64,000 nt of DNA from Flavobacterium poyangense (GTDB taxonomy: Bacteria; Bacteroidota; Bacteroidia; Flavobacteriales; Flavobacteriaceae): NCBI RefSeq assembly GCF_011751075.1, contig NZ_JAALLN010000003.1, forward strand, positions 124,001-188,000, written 5' to 3'. A model generated the notes under the pieces. The model was given only the letters and a program-made list of their open reading frames with translations, did not search any database and was not told the origin of the DNA. The translations under genes and the position numbers were made by a program. Numbering within the stretch: position 1 is the first letter of the stretch; every line of letters starts with the position of its first letter. Shown here piece by piece: positions 35,229 to 43,393 of this stretch.

Positions 35229-35455
35229 GCTTAACCGCAGAGTGCACAATGGGTTACGCAAAGTTCGCAAAGATTTTTTTATATAAAGCTTTGCAAATTT
35301 TGCTTCAAGAGAAACAAAAATCTTTACATGCTATTATGTTCGCAATAAAAAACTTTCACGCAGATTTAGCAGATAGTTTTTATCGAAATAACAAAACAAA
35401 AATATCCGCTTAATCTGCGTGAAAAGACTTTGCTGCCTTTGCGGTTAAATCCATC
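35228..35455. repeat. Intergenic repeat field with CGCAGATTT hairpin
   Basis: Contains TTAACCGCAGAGTGCACAAT, ACGCAAAGTTCGCAAAGA, then the hairpin arms CACGCAGATTTAGCAGAT and a decayed right arm TTAATCTGCGTGAAAAGA, and ends with CTGCCTTTGCGGTTAAAT. The outer TTAACCGCA / TGCGGTTAA parts are themselves an inverted pair, so the whole field reads as a nested palindrome. Non-coding. Confidence 0.75.
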
Positions 35456-35510
35456 GCAATGCATCTGAAACTTAAAGCAAAATCTCCCCAACTTTCCCAT
35501 TAAATAAAAA

Positions 35511-35541
35511 TTGCCTAAAATATCTAATTAGATTATCTTTG
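35511..35541 (+). promoter_or_regulatory. Promoter of ffh
   Basis: TTG at 35511-35513 and TATCTTTG at 35534-35541 with a 20-base spacer, 22 bases before the start codon. Confidence 0.7.
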
Positions 35542-35563
35542 CAGCTCAAATAAAGAAAATAGT

Positions 35564-36916
35564 ATGTTTGATAATTTAAGTGATAAGTTAGATAAAGCGT
35601 TCCATATATTAAAAGGACACGGGAAAATTACAGAAGTAAACGTTGCCGATACCTTAAAAGAAGTTCGTCGTGCCTTGTTAGATGCCGATGTTAACTTTAA
35701 AATTGCTAAAGATTTTACAACCAAAGTAAAAGAAAAAGCAATAGGTCAGGACGTTTTAACGACACTTCAGCCAGGTCAGTTATTAGTAAAGTTAGTCAAA
35801 GACGAACTAACCGAATTAATGGGTGGAGATGTTGCAGGAGTTAATCTTTCCGGTAACCCAAGCATTATTTTAATGTCTGGATTACAAGGTTCAGGTAAAA
35901 CTACTTTCTCTGGAAAATTAGCGAACTTTTTAAAAACTAAGAAAAACAAAAAGCCACTTTTAGTAGCTTGTGATATCTACCGTCCTGCGGCGATCAATCA
36001 GTTGCATGTAGTAGGGGATCAAATAGGTGTTGAGGTATACTCTGAACCGGAAAATAAAAATCCTGTGGAGATTGCTCAAAATGCAATCAAACACGCAAAA
36101 GCAAACGGTTTTAATGTCGTAATTGTCGATACAGCCGGACGTTTAGCGGTAGATCAGGAAATGATGGATGAAATTGCTCGTGTTCACAAAGCAATTCAGC
36201 CTCAGGAAACTTTGTTTGTGGTTGATGCTATGACAGGACAAGATGCTGTAAACACGGCAAAAGCCTTCAATGACATCTTAAACTTTGACGGAGTTATTTT
36301 AACGAAATTAGACGGTGATACTCGTGGTGGAGCTGCAATCTCGATTAAATCGGTTGTTAACAAACCAATCAAATTTGTAGGTACTGGCGAGAAGATGGAA
36401 GCAATTGATGTTTTCTATCCGGATCGTATGGCAGAGCGTATCTTAGGTATGGGAGATGTTGTGTCTCTTGTTGAAAGAGCGCAGGAACAATTTGATGAAG
36501 AAGAAGCCAGAAAACTTCAAAAGAAAATCGCTAAAAACGAATTTGGTTTTGACGACTTCCTGACGCAGATTCAACAAGTGAAAAAAATGGGTAATATGAA
36601 AGACCTGGTTGGAATGATTCCGGGAGCTTCAAAAGCCATGAAAGATGTTGAAATCGAAGATGATGCTTTCAAACATATAGAAGCCATCATTCATTCGATG
36701 ACGCCAATTGAACGAAGCAAACCTTCCATAATCGACGTAAAAAGAAAAGCCAGAATTGCTAAAGGTTCCGGAACGAAAGTCGAGCAGGTAAATCAGTTAA
36801 TGAAGCAGTTTGACCAAATGAGTAAGATGATGAAAATGATGCAGGGTCCGGGCGGAAAAAATCTGATGAAAATGATGGGAGGCATGAAAGGAATGCCAGG
36901 CGGAATGCCGAGATAA
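35564..36916 (+). CDS. ffh: Signal recognition particle protein Ffh (SRP54)
   Basis: The GTPase of the signal recognition particle, which binds 4.5S RNA and nascent membrane proteins. N domain (1-90), G domain with P-loop GLQGSGKTT (106-114), DIYRPAA, DTAGRL and TKLDGDTRGGAA, and the M domain from about 300 with SMTPIERSKPSIID and a methionine-rich tail (MSKMMKMMQGPGGKNLMKMM). 450 residues, standard. It has its own promoter. folD follows after a 130-base spacer containing degenerate heptamer repeats and a possible weak hairpin. Confidence 0.98.
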   Translation: MFDNLSDKLDKAFHILKGHGKITEVNVADTLKEVRRALLDADVNFKIAKDFTTKVKEKAIGQDVLTTLQPGQLLVKLVKDELTELMGGDVAGVNLSGNPSIILMSGLQGSGKTTFSGKLANFLKTKKNKKPLLVACDIYRPAAINQLHVVGDQIGVEVYSEPENKNPVEIAQNAIKHAKANGFNVVIVDTAGRLAVDQEMMDEIARVHKAIQPQETLFVVDAMTGQDAVNTAKAFNDILNFDGVILTKLDGDTRGGAAISIKSVVNKPIKFVGTGEKMEAIDVFYPDRMAERILGMGDVVSLVERAQEQFDEEEARKLQKKIAKNEFGFDDFLTQIQQVKKMGNMKDLVGMIPGASKAMKDVEIEDDAFKHIEAIIHSMTPIERSKPSIIDVKRKARIAKGSGTKVEQVNQLMKQFDQMSKMMKMMQGPGGKNLMKMMGGMKGMPGGMPR

Positions 36917-36926
36917 AATAAAAAGA

Positions 36927-36954
36927 GTTTCAAGTTTTAGGTTTCAGGTTTTTG
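36927..36954. repeat. Heptamer tandem repeat (GTTTCAA type, 4 units)
   Basis: Four degenerate units: GTTTCAA, GTTTTAG, GTTTCAG, GTTTTTG. Complementary pieces (TTTGAAACTTTTTT at 36964 and ACTTGAAACTTT at 37026) could pair with it to form a hairpin after ffh. Confidence 0.6.
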
Positions 36955-37046
36955 AGACTAAAATTTGAAACTTTTTTGATTAACACAAATATCAGTTTCT
37001 ACTTCTCGAAACTTGAAAACAGTAAACTTGAAACTTTAAATATAAA

Positions 37047-37928
37047 ATGCAACTACTAGACGGTAAAAAAACAGCTGAAGACATTAAAAACGAAATCGCA
37101 GCCGAAGTTCAATCGATAAAAGAAGCCGGAGGAAAAGTACCTCATTTGGCAGCAGTAATCGTGGGGACCGACGGAGCAAGCTTAACTTACGTGGGAAGTA
37201 AAGTAAGATCTTGCCAGCAAATTGGCTTTGATTCAACTTTGGTAAGTTTACCGGAAGATATTACGGAAGAAGCACTGTTGGCAAAAATCAAAGAGTTAAA
37301 TGAAGATAATGACCTTGACGGATATATCGTTCAGTTGCCTTTGCCAAAACATATTGACGAACAGAAGATCTTAATGGCAATTGATCCAATTAAAGATGTT
37401 GATGGTTTTCATCCGACCAATTTTGGGAAAATGGCTTTAGAAATGGACACATTCATTCCGGCCACTCCATTTGGAATTATGCAACTATTAGAGCGTTATA
37501 ATATTGACACTAATGGGAAACATACTGTTGTAATTGGAAGAAGCCACATCGTGGGACGCCCAATGAGTATTTTGATGAGCCGTAAAGGAAATCCGGGAGA
37601 TTCAACCGTAACCTTAACACACAGCAGAACTAAAAACATAGAAGAGTTTACCAGAAAAGCTGATATTATTATCACTGCTTTAGGAGTTCCAAATTACCTG
37701 AAAGCAGATATGGTAAAAGATGGAGTAGTAGTTATTGACGTTGGAATTACAAGAGTTGATGATGCTTCACACCCAAAAGGATATATCATTACAGGTGATG
37801 TTGATTTTGACGGAGTAAGTAAAAAAGCTTCATACATTACACCGGTACCGGGCGGAGTGGGCCCTATGACCATTGCCATGTTACTTAAAAATACACTTTT
37901 GGCACGCCAAATGCGAAGTGCAAAATAA
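37047..37928 (+). CDS. folD: Methylenetetrahydrofolate dehydrogenase / cyclohydrolase
   Basis: Bifunctional cytosolic enzyme turning methylene-THF into formyl-THF for purine and formyl-Met-tRNA synthesis. Motifs: [10 protein letters not shown] with the catalytic Lys, [14 protein letters not shown], the signature [14 protein letters not shown], the NADP site [11 protein letters not shown], and the C-terminal [15 protein letters not shown]. 293 residues, normal. It ends at a terminator 27 bases downstream. Confidence 0.98.
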   Translation: MQLLDGKKTAEDIKNEIAAEVQSIKEAGGKVPHLAAVIVGTDGASLTYVGSKVRSCQQIGFDSTLVSLPEDITEEALLAKIKELNEDNDLDGYIVQLPLPKHIDEQKILMAIDPIKDVDGFHPTNFGKMALEMDTFIPATPFGIMQLLERYNIDTNGKHTVVIGRSHIVGRPMSILMSRKGNPGDSTVTLTHSRTKNIEEFTRKADIIITALGVPNYLKADMVKDGVVVIDVGITRVDDASHPKGYIITGDVDFDGVSKKASYITPVPGGVGPMTIAMLLKNTLLARQMRSAK

Positions 37929-37954
37929 ATATAAAGCACAAAAATATTAGTACA

Positions 37955-37988
37955 CAAAGCTCATCCTTGGATGGGCTTTGTTGTTTTT
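37955..37988 (+). terminator. Terminator of folD
   Basis: Stem CAAAGCTCATCC / GGATGGGCTTTG (one wobble pair, 2-nt loop) followed by TTGTTTTT. The following 510 bases to corA are non-coding. Confidence 0.8.
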
Positions 37989-38165
37989 AATCCTTTTAGG
38001 TGTATTTATTTTGGCATATTCAGAATAAAAGAAAATCAATGATAATTTAGGTTTTGAGCTATTGCTTCTGATTTTATTCCCTTTTTTTTGGCAAAAAAGA
38101 CTAAGAACAAGGTTTGGTTTTTCTAAGACAATAATCAAATCAACTTTACCTGATAATAACCACGA

Positions 38166-38188
38166 TGTCACCCTGAGCGGAGTCGAAG
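38166..38188. repeat. Half copy of the CTTCGACTTCGCTCAGG repeat family
   Basis: TGTCACCCTGAGCGGAGTCG followed by AAG, one arm only. The full inverted pair occurs at 39595-39660, and a core lies inside cutC at 15172-15190. The rest of 37989-38358 holds a second TAnnTTTG-like box (TAATTTTG, 38276-38283) and nothing else recognisable. Confidence 0.7.
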
Positions 38189-38358
38189 ACCCCATCGTTT
38201 GACTATGTGATAGCAATGTGTTTCTTTTTTTTATTCTGCTTGATAAGTAAAATCCATGTTTCTATGTGTTAAATATAATTTTGCGACCCGGGTAAAGCGA
38301 ATTGTTAAAGTAATGGCAGCCAAAGGCAGTTTTTAATATATTATTAATACTTTAAAGT

Positions 38359-38388
38359 TTTGGGTTTTAAAAATAAAGGATACTTTTG
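38359..38388 (+). promoter_or_regulatory. Promoter of corA
   Basis: TTTG at 38359-38362 and TACTTTTG at 38381-38388, with an 18-base spacer. It leaves a leader of about 100 bases before the start codon. No riboswitch fold was recognised in that leader. Confidence 0.55.
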
Positions 38389-38498
38389 CAGCACTTTAAA
38401 AAAAACTTCTCCAATGGACGATTATTATTCGTTAGTGTTAAATTGAAAATAGCTTTTGAATCCTTTCAAAATGCTATTATAAAACCCTGTATTTTGAA

Positions 38499-39425
38499 AT
38501 GAAAGCCTTTTACAAAAACAACAATGGATTAATTGAAATCAAAGAATGGATTCCAAATTGCTGGATTAGCATAGAATCTCCAACCGCAGCAGAAAAAAAA
38601 TACTTATTAGAAGAACTGCAAATCCCTGAAGCATTTTACAATGATATTGAGGATATTGATGAAAGACCTCGTATGGAAGCGGAAGATGGGTGGACTTTGT
38701 TTATTCTTCGTGTTCCCATAAAAAGCAATGATGTAAAATTACCTTTTCAGACCGTTCCGGTCGGACTGATTTTTAAAGACGATATTTGCGTTACCATCAG
38801 TTTTTATGAAACAGAAATTATGTCTGATTTTGTAGTCTATAGTCAAAGAAAAAATATTGAGATAAAAGACAATTTTGACCTGGTACTGAGATTATTATTG
38901 TCATCCAGTATCTGGTATTTAAAATACCTGAAACAAATCAATCAAAAAATAAAACTGGCAGAGGACAATTTAGAAAAATCTATTAAAAATGAGGAATTAC
39001 AAGCCTTGCTTCAGATAGAAAAGTGTCTGGTATTCTTTATTACCTCTTTAAAAGGCAATGATGTTTTGTTTCACCGAATCAGAAATTTAAAAGCTCAGAA
39101 AGCCAATTATGATCCGGATTTGTTGGAAGATGTTGAAATCGAGTTGAGTCAGGCGCAGGACACCGCAAATATTTACAGCAACATTCTCACGGGAATGATG
39201 GATGCTTATGCCTCGGTAATTTCGAATAATATGAACAATATTATGAAACAAATGACTTCAATCTCGATTATCCTGATGATTCCCACATTGATTGCCAGTT
39301 TGTATGGTATGAATGTGCCGAATGGTTTGGAGGAAAGTAAATTTGGTATCTGGATCGTTCTTTTTGTTTCGATTGTTTTATCTGTTTTTGGTGTCTTTTT
39401 GTTTAAAAGAAGAAGATGGTTTTAA
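38499..39425 (+). CDS. corA: CorA-family divalent cation transporter
   Basis: A pentameric Mg2+ (or Co2+/Ni2+) channel of the inner membrane. Cytoplasmic N-terminal domain of about 240 residues with a long helical region, then two C-terminal transmembrane segments, the first ending in the diagnostic YGMN motif (IASLYGMNVPNG) and the second ending KRRRWF. 308 aa, normal for the CorA family. Monocistronic, with a promoter and a terminator. Which metal is carried cannot be told from sequence. Confidence 0.93.
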   Translation: MKAFYKNNNGLIEIKEWIPNCWISIESPTAAEKKYLLEELQIPEAFYNDIEDIDERPRMEAEDGWTLFILRVPIKSNDVKLPFQTVPVGLIFKDDICVTISFYETEIMSDFVVYSQRKNIEIKDNFDLVLRLLLSSSIWYLKYLKQINQKIKLAEDNLEKSIKNEELQALLQIEKCLVFFITSLKGNDVLFHRIRNLKAQKANYDPDLLEDVEIELSQAQDTANIYSNILTGMMDAYASVISNNMNNIMKQMTSISIILMIPTLIASLYGMNVPNGLEESKFGIWIVLFVSIVLSVFGVFLFKRRRWF

Positions 39426-39459
39426 AAATAAAATAAAGTCATTCATTATAATGTAAATA

Positions 39460-39497
39460 AACAAGCCTGTTCTACGGAATAGGCTTTGTTGTTTTTT
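39460..39497 (+). terminator. Terminator of corA
   Basis: Stem AACAAGCCTGTTC / GAATAGGCTTTGTT with a 4-nt loop and a T run after GTTG. Confidence 0.8.
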
Positions 39498-39509
39498 AAG
39501 TAGAAAGAG

Positions 39510-39845
39510 ATAAAGTTTCTAAGTTTCTAAGATTCTAAGTTTTTGGATTGTAAATGTGATAAGAACCTAACCCGATTGCTAATTGAAAGCCATCTGTCAG
39601 GCTGAGCGAAGTCGAAGTTCTTTTAAGGTAGAGAGCCCTTCGACTTCGCTCAGGGGGACACTTTTTGATTAGAAAGAGGTAAAGGCTCTGAGATGCTAAG
39701 TTTCTAAGTTTTTGGAGTGTTGGATAACTCGGACCTAGTTCGACTACTAGTTTTCCTGCAGTAGTAAAATAATTATCGGGCTTATGGGGCAGATTTGCTT
39801 GCTAAAAAAAGAAAACTTAGAATCTCAGAACCTTAGAATCTCAGT
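39510..39845. repeat. Repeat field: TTCTAAG tandem phrases around an inverted repeat
   Basis: GTTTCTAAGTTTCTAAGATT at about 39515, a related GCTAAGTTTCTAAGTTTTTG at about 39695, and their reverse complement AACTTAGAATCTCAGAACCT with CTTAGAATCTCAG at about 39812. Between them, at 39595-39617 and 39638-39660, lies an inverted pair (GAGCGAAGTCGAAG / CTTCGACTTCGCTC) with a 20-base loop. The field has no coding capacity and fills the gap of about 530 bases after corA. Confidence 0.75.
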
Positions 39846-39926
39846 AACTCCTGACCAGTACATGATTTTAGACACAATTGAGACAAAAAAAAATGAAATT
39901 AGTAATGGTTAATTCAAAATAAAATA

Positions 39927-39950
39927 TAACTTTGCATTACAAAGTACTTT
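39927..39950 (+). promoter_or_regulatory. Operator-like palindrome over -7 box, site 1
   Basis: ACTTTG-CATTA-CAAAGT (39929-39945) is a perfect 6-5-6 palindrome and continues into ACTTT, so AAAGTACTTT is a second, overlapping palindrome. The -7 box TAACTTTG (39927-39934) shares its CTTTG with the operator, so a bound protein would block the promoter. The same structure occurs at 40888-40909. Confidence 0.7.
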
Positions 39951-39954
39951 AATT

Positions 39955-40569
39955 ATGAATCAGAAGCACCAAGAAGATTTATCACATATTCGTTCCATGA
40001 TGGAGCGTTCTTCAAGATTTATATCCTTAAGCGGACTCTCAGGGGTTTTTGCAGGGCTTTCAGCTTTAATTGGAGGATTGTATGTTTATCAATTGCTTAA
40101 GTCCAACGGACTGGAATCTTTTGATGATGCCGATAGATTGTATTCTTTTAATCTGGTTTCTGAATTAATTTTTATTGGTGTGGCTATATTGATGGCTGCT
40201 CTGACTTTTGGATTGTTTTTTACGCTTCGTAAGAGCAAAAAACACAATTTACCAATGTGGACAACTGCCAGTAAGAATTTGTTGTTTAATCTGTCTTTTC
40301 CGCTGTTGGCAGGAGGTATTTTTTGTCTGGCATTAATTTATCATGAAATATATGTGCTGATTGCACCAAGTACTTTAATTTTCTACGGTCTTGCACTTGT
40401 TAATGCTGAAAAATATACTTTTTCAGATGTGAAATATTTAGGCTACTGTGAATTAGCTTTAGGTTTTGCTTCTTTATTTTGCCTGGGTTATGGTTTGATC
40501 TTTTGGATTTTAGGGTTTGGTATTTTGCATATAGTGTACGGATTAGTTATGTTCAAAAAGTACAAATAA
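39955..40569 (+). CDS. Membrane protein of unknown function (204 aa)
   Basis: A short basic/acidic N-terminus (HIRSMMERSSRFISLSGLSG) is followed by five or six hydrophobic segments: about 22-45, 66-92, 104-125, 130-148 and 165-200. It has no known catalytic motif. The N-terminal RSSRFISLSGLSGVFAGLSA is a pattern I associate with small Bacteroidota membrane proteins encoded before a winged-helix regulator, but I cannot assign a function. The regulator follows after only 4 bases, so the pair is co-transcribed from the promoter with operator site 1. Confidence 0.82.
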   Translation: MNQKHQEDLSHIRSMMERSSRFISLSGLSGVFAGLSALIGGLYVYQLLKSNGLESFDDADRLYSFNLVSELIFIGVAILMAALTFGLFFTLRKSKKHNLPMWTTASKNLLFNLSFPLLAGGIFCLALIYHEIYVLIAPSTLIFYGLALVNAEKYTFSDVKYLGYCELALGFASLFCLGYGLIFWILGFGILHIVYGLVMFKKYK

Positions 40570-40573
40570 ACCA

Positions 40574-40864
40574 ATGGGAATCATTGATAAATTAAATAAA
40601 GATTTCGAAAGCCGTGTCAGATTAGGTATAATGTCTATTCTGATCGTAAACGAGTGGATTGATTTCACCGAAATGAAGTCGCTTTTGAATATCACTGATG
40701 GTAATTTAGCAAGTCATTCCGCTGCTCTTGAGAAAGCACAATACATTGAAATTAAAAAAGAATTCGTAGGCAAAAAGCCTAAAACATCCTATAGTGTGAC
40801 CGATCTTGGGCGTGCTGCCTTCAAAGAACATTTGAATAGCCTTGAAAAATTAATGAAATTCTAA
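40574..40864 (+). CDS. Winged-helix transcriptional regulator (HTH_34 type)
   Basis: A 96-residue DNA-binding protein consisting of one winged helix-turn-helix: FESRVRLGIMSILIVNEWID, then DFTEMKSLLNITDGNLASHS (helix-turn-helix), then the wing KKPKTSYSVTDLGRAAFKEH. It resembles the small MarR/PadR-like HTH_34 family in which the recognition helix contains TDGNLASHS. It is co-transcribed with the membrane protein upstream and is followed by a second transcription unit carrying the same palindrome. I infer that it represses both promoters. No ligand domain is present, so the signal may come from the membrane partner. Confidence 0.9.
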   Translation: MGIIDKLNKDFESRVRLGIMSILIVNEWIDFTEMKSLLNITDGNLASHSAALEKAQYIEIKKEFVGKKPKTSYSVTDLGRAAFKEHLNSLEKLMKF

Positions 40865-40887
40865 TAACTCTATTTTTTTATCTAAAA

Positions 40888-40909
40888 ACTTTGAAATACA
40901 AAGTACTTT
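40888..40909 (+). promoter_or_regulatory. Operator-like palindrome over -7 box, site 2
   Basis: ACTTTG-AAATA-CAAAGT (40888-40904) followed by ACTTT, the same 6-5-6 plus ACTTT layout as site 1 with a different centre. It overlaps a -7-like AAACTTTG and lies 20 bases before the next start codon. Confidence 0.7.
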
Positions 40910-40923
40910 TAAATTAAATAATC

Positions 40924-42312
40924 ATGAAAAAAATCCATTTTATCTTAGTCAGCAGTATTCTTTTTACACTGCTTTTTTACAACGAGTCGGTAGGAGTTAA
41001 TCTCGCTATTTTTGGACTGATCCTGACGGGTCTGATTTCGTATTGCTTTCAGGATCGGTTTGTAGACCGTTCTCATTTGGTTCTGGTAATTACATCGGTG
41101 CTTTCCTGCATTGCTTTTGCGTGGTACGGAGATTTTGTTTCTTTTTTGGCATTGATACTTTCTGTTCTCTTTCTGCAATTTAAAACGCAGGAAACCGAAC
41201 TGAAAATGATTCAGATCTTTCCGTTGATCTTTCTCAATGGTTTTGCTTCATTAGGAAGAGTCTTTATGTTTAGTCAATGGCTGCCACAGCGTAAAGTCAA
41301 TAATAATTTTGCTAAAAAGTTAATTGCATACGTTCTCATTCCGGCCATTTTCCTGATTTTGTTCTTTGTAGTGTACTCTTTCGGAAGTGATCATTTTTCG
41401 GCTTTGTTTACAGATTATAAGTTAGACATCGATATTTTACATCTTATTGTGATAAGTTGTTTTGGATTTTATATTTCTTTTTCTTTCTGGAATTATTGGG
41501 TGCCGGAGGTATGTTATGAAAAGAATTCCATGCTGAATAATGATTTTGATACGACAATCGACATTCAAAATCAAAATACATTTTCCTTTCTGGATTTGGA
41601 GTTTGAAAGAAAAAGTGGAGAAATCACTTTATTTCTTTTAAATGCACTACTGCTGATTTTTATAGGAACGTACAATTACGAGCAGTTTTTCGAAGTAGTA
41701 AAAACAACGCAACTAAGTGCCGATACACATGAGCGTGTCAATGCCGTTATATTTTCCAGTCTGATGGCTTTAGGTGTGATCTTATTTTATTTTAAAGGCG
41801 GATTTAATTTTGATGAGAAAGCAACAAACCTGAAGCGTTTAGCTAAAGTATGGATTGTTTTAAATGGAGTTTTGATCATTAGTACCATTATTAAAAACTC
41901 AGAATATGTTTCCTTTTTCGGATTGACCTATAAAAGATTAGGGGTTTATGCTTTTCTGATTCTGGCAATTATTGGGTTAGTTTTTGCTTTTTTGAAAATA
42001 ACAAAGCAAAAAACGAATGCCTACCTTTTTAATCAGATGGTTTGGTGTTTTTATGGCATCGTTCTTTTATGCAGTTTTGTCAATTGGGGGAATCTGATTA
42101 CAACCTACAATATTTCGGTAAACAAAGGAGTGGAACCAAAATTTCTGAGTGGTTTAAATTTTAACGATGAGGCTCGTAGAGCCTATTTTTTACAGAACAA
42201 TCTAAATGTACTTTTTGTACATGATCCAAGAGAAGGCCAAATTCAAAGCCACCAAAGAGATTCTTTTTTGTCAAAAGCATTGTATTATGAGTTTTTGAAT
42301 GAGAGGAAATAA
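40924..42312 (+). CDS. DUF4153/DUF4173-type polytopic membrane protein
   Basis: 462 aa with about ten to twelve hydrophobic segments. A soluble loop lies near 195-225. The C-terminal half has the family-like LTYKRLGVYAFLILAIIGLV and ends in a cytoplasmic or periplasmic tail with NFNDEARRAYFLQNNLN and SHQRDSFLSKALYYEFLNER. My family call rests on the LTYKRLGVY stretch and the overall layout and could be either of the two related DUFs. Role unknown. The shared operator ties it to the winged-helix regulator and membrane protein just upstream. Confidence 0.78.
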   Translation: MKKIHFILVSSILFTLLFYNESVGVNLAIFGLILTGLISYCFQDRFVDRSHLVLVITSVLSCIAFAWYGDFVSFLALILSVLFLQFKTQETELKMIQIFPLIFLNGFASLGRVFMFSQWLPQRKVNNNFAKKLIAYVLIPAIFLILFFVVYSFGSDHFSALFTDYKLDIDILHLIVISCFGFYISFSFWNYWVPEVCYEKNSMLNNDFDTTIDIQNQNTFSFLDLEFERKSGEITLFLLNALLLIFIGTYNYEQFFEVVKTTQLSADTHERVNAVIFSSLMALGVILFYFKGGFNFDEKATNLKRLAKVWIVLNGVLIISTIIKNSEYVSFFGLTYKRLGVYAFLILAIIGLVFAFLKITKQKTNAYLFNQMVWCFYGIVLLCSFVNWGNLITTYNISVNKGVEPKFLSGLNFNDEARRAYFLQNNLNVLFVHDPREGQIQSHQRDSFLSKALYYEFLNERK

Positions 42313-42433
42313 TGGGTGTAATCGGTTTGTTGGTTTTTTTTAGAAGTTGATAAGATGCTAAGTTGCTGAGGTTCTGAGTTTTTTTGTTTGCTAAGTAGTC
42401 TTGGAACTGAGATAACAATCCACTGTGATCAAT

Positions 42434-42466
42434 AACCTCCAGTTTTGGTTGGAGGTTTCTTTTTTT
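42434..42466 (+). terminator. Terminator downstream of the DUF4153/4173 gene
   Basis: Stem AACCTCCA / TGGAGGTT with an 8-nt loop, followed by TCTTTTTTT. Around it (42313-42760) are TTCTAAG-type phrases (GATGCTAAGTTGCTGAGG), a CGAGCGATAGCGAAC motif at 42516-42530 shared with 50401, and TTGGAATTT repeats. No gene is visible there. Confidence 0.7.
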
Positions 42467-42760
42467 AGTTGTTAGGTTCTAACGTTTGAAGGTCTTGATT
42501 TTTGGAATTTGGACTCGAGCGATAGCGAACTGATGAAGCAATTTCAAAATTTTGGAATTTCAAAACGCAGTGTGACTAAGTTTATAATGAGATTGCTTAA
42601 ATCATCATTTAGAACGACATATTTACAAAAAATGAAGAAAAGAGTATTAATTTATTGCACTTATTGCAGTCAATAAAACTTATTAAGAATATCTTTGTTA
42701 TATTTGATTCCTGAAAATCCCCTTTTTATTTCTTACTGAAACAATGTATTTCTAAAAAGA

Positions 42761-43273
42761 ATGCAAACAATTAGTAATAAATTTAACCCAAAAACAAAAA
42801 CCATGGAACAAATCAAGTACAAATCCCCTACGGATAAAATCTATCCTCCGGGAAAATCTTTAGGACCTAAAGTAAAATTGGAAAAACTTACTTCAATAAC
42901 TTTTCCTGACAATCAAACCAATGCACTTTTATCACCTGTTGTTCAGGCAAACTTGATAGACGGAAGAAAACTTAAAGTAAAAGCAGTTGTTTTTATCGCT
43001 CCTGATGACCAGAACGGATTGGATTTTGATATTTATCAAAATTGTTATGTTAATATCGAAGGAAAACCGAAGCTACAGTTTTTTGTATGTTATGATTTAA
43101 AAGATGTAGTTGGAAAGGTTTTCGATATTTATGAAGTTAGTTTTGAAGCCAAACAGATACCTTTCCCAGGCGGACTTTCAGAAATCAAAACTATTGAAAC
43201 TTTTCTTTGGGATATAGATCCGATAACTTCCAGAGGAACTGAAACGACAGTTCAACCCGGAACTGGATTTTAA
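42761..43273 (+). CDS. Hypothetical protein (170 aa)
   Basis: I do not recognise this protein. It has no signal peptide and no membrane segment. A lysine-rich start leads to a beta-rich body with FPDNQTNALLSPVVQANLID, VKAVVFIAPDDQNGLDFDIY and LQFFVCYDLKD, and a proline/threonine-rich end. A second in-frame ATG at 42803 (MEQIKYKSPTDKIYPPGKSL) would remove 14 residues and is a plausible alternative. Two -7-like boxes (TATCTTTG 42690-42697, TATATTTG 42699-42706) lie upstream. It precedes a histidine kinase/LytTR pair but is separated from it by a long hairpin terminator, so co-function is unproven. Confidence 0.7.
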   Translation: MQTISNKFNPKTKTMEQIKYKSPTDKIYPPGKSLGPKVKLEKLTSITFPDNQTNALLSPVVQANLIDGRKLKVKAVVFIAPDDQNGLDFDIYQNCYVNIEGKPKLQFFVCYDLKDVVGKVFDIYEVSFEAKQIPFPGGLSEIKTIETFLWDIDPITSRGTETTVQPGTGF

Positions 43274-43290
43274 TATTGAAATATAATTTT

Positions 43291-43346
43291 TATCTGATTA
43301 AGTCCTATAAATGTTTTTCATAACATTTATAGGATTTAATCAGATA
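43291..43346 (+). terminator. Long hairpin (25-nt arms) after the hypothetical gene
   Basis: Arms 43291-43315 and 43322-43346 (TATCTGATTAAGTCCTATAA... / ...TTATAGGATTTAATCAGATA) pair over 25 positions with one G-T pair and a 6-nt loop. This is longer than a usual terminator and there is no clean T run, so it may also act as an RNA stability element. Confidence 0.6.
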
Positions 43347-43393
43347 TATACTTGTTGGGATTTAAACTTTGAAAACATAATTATTTAGATATA

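Noticed and set aside
38389..38498. Leader before corA as a Mg2+ riboswitch
   Set aside because: No conserved M-box or ykkC-like fold could be recognised by eye.
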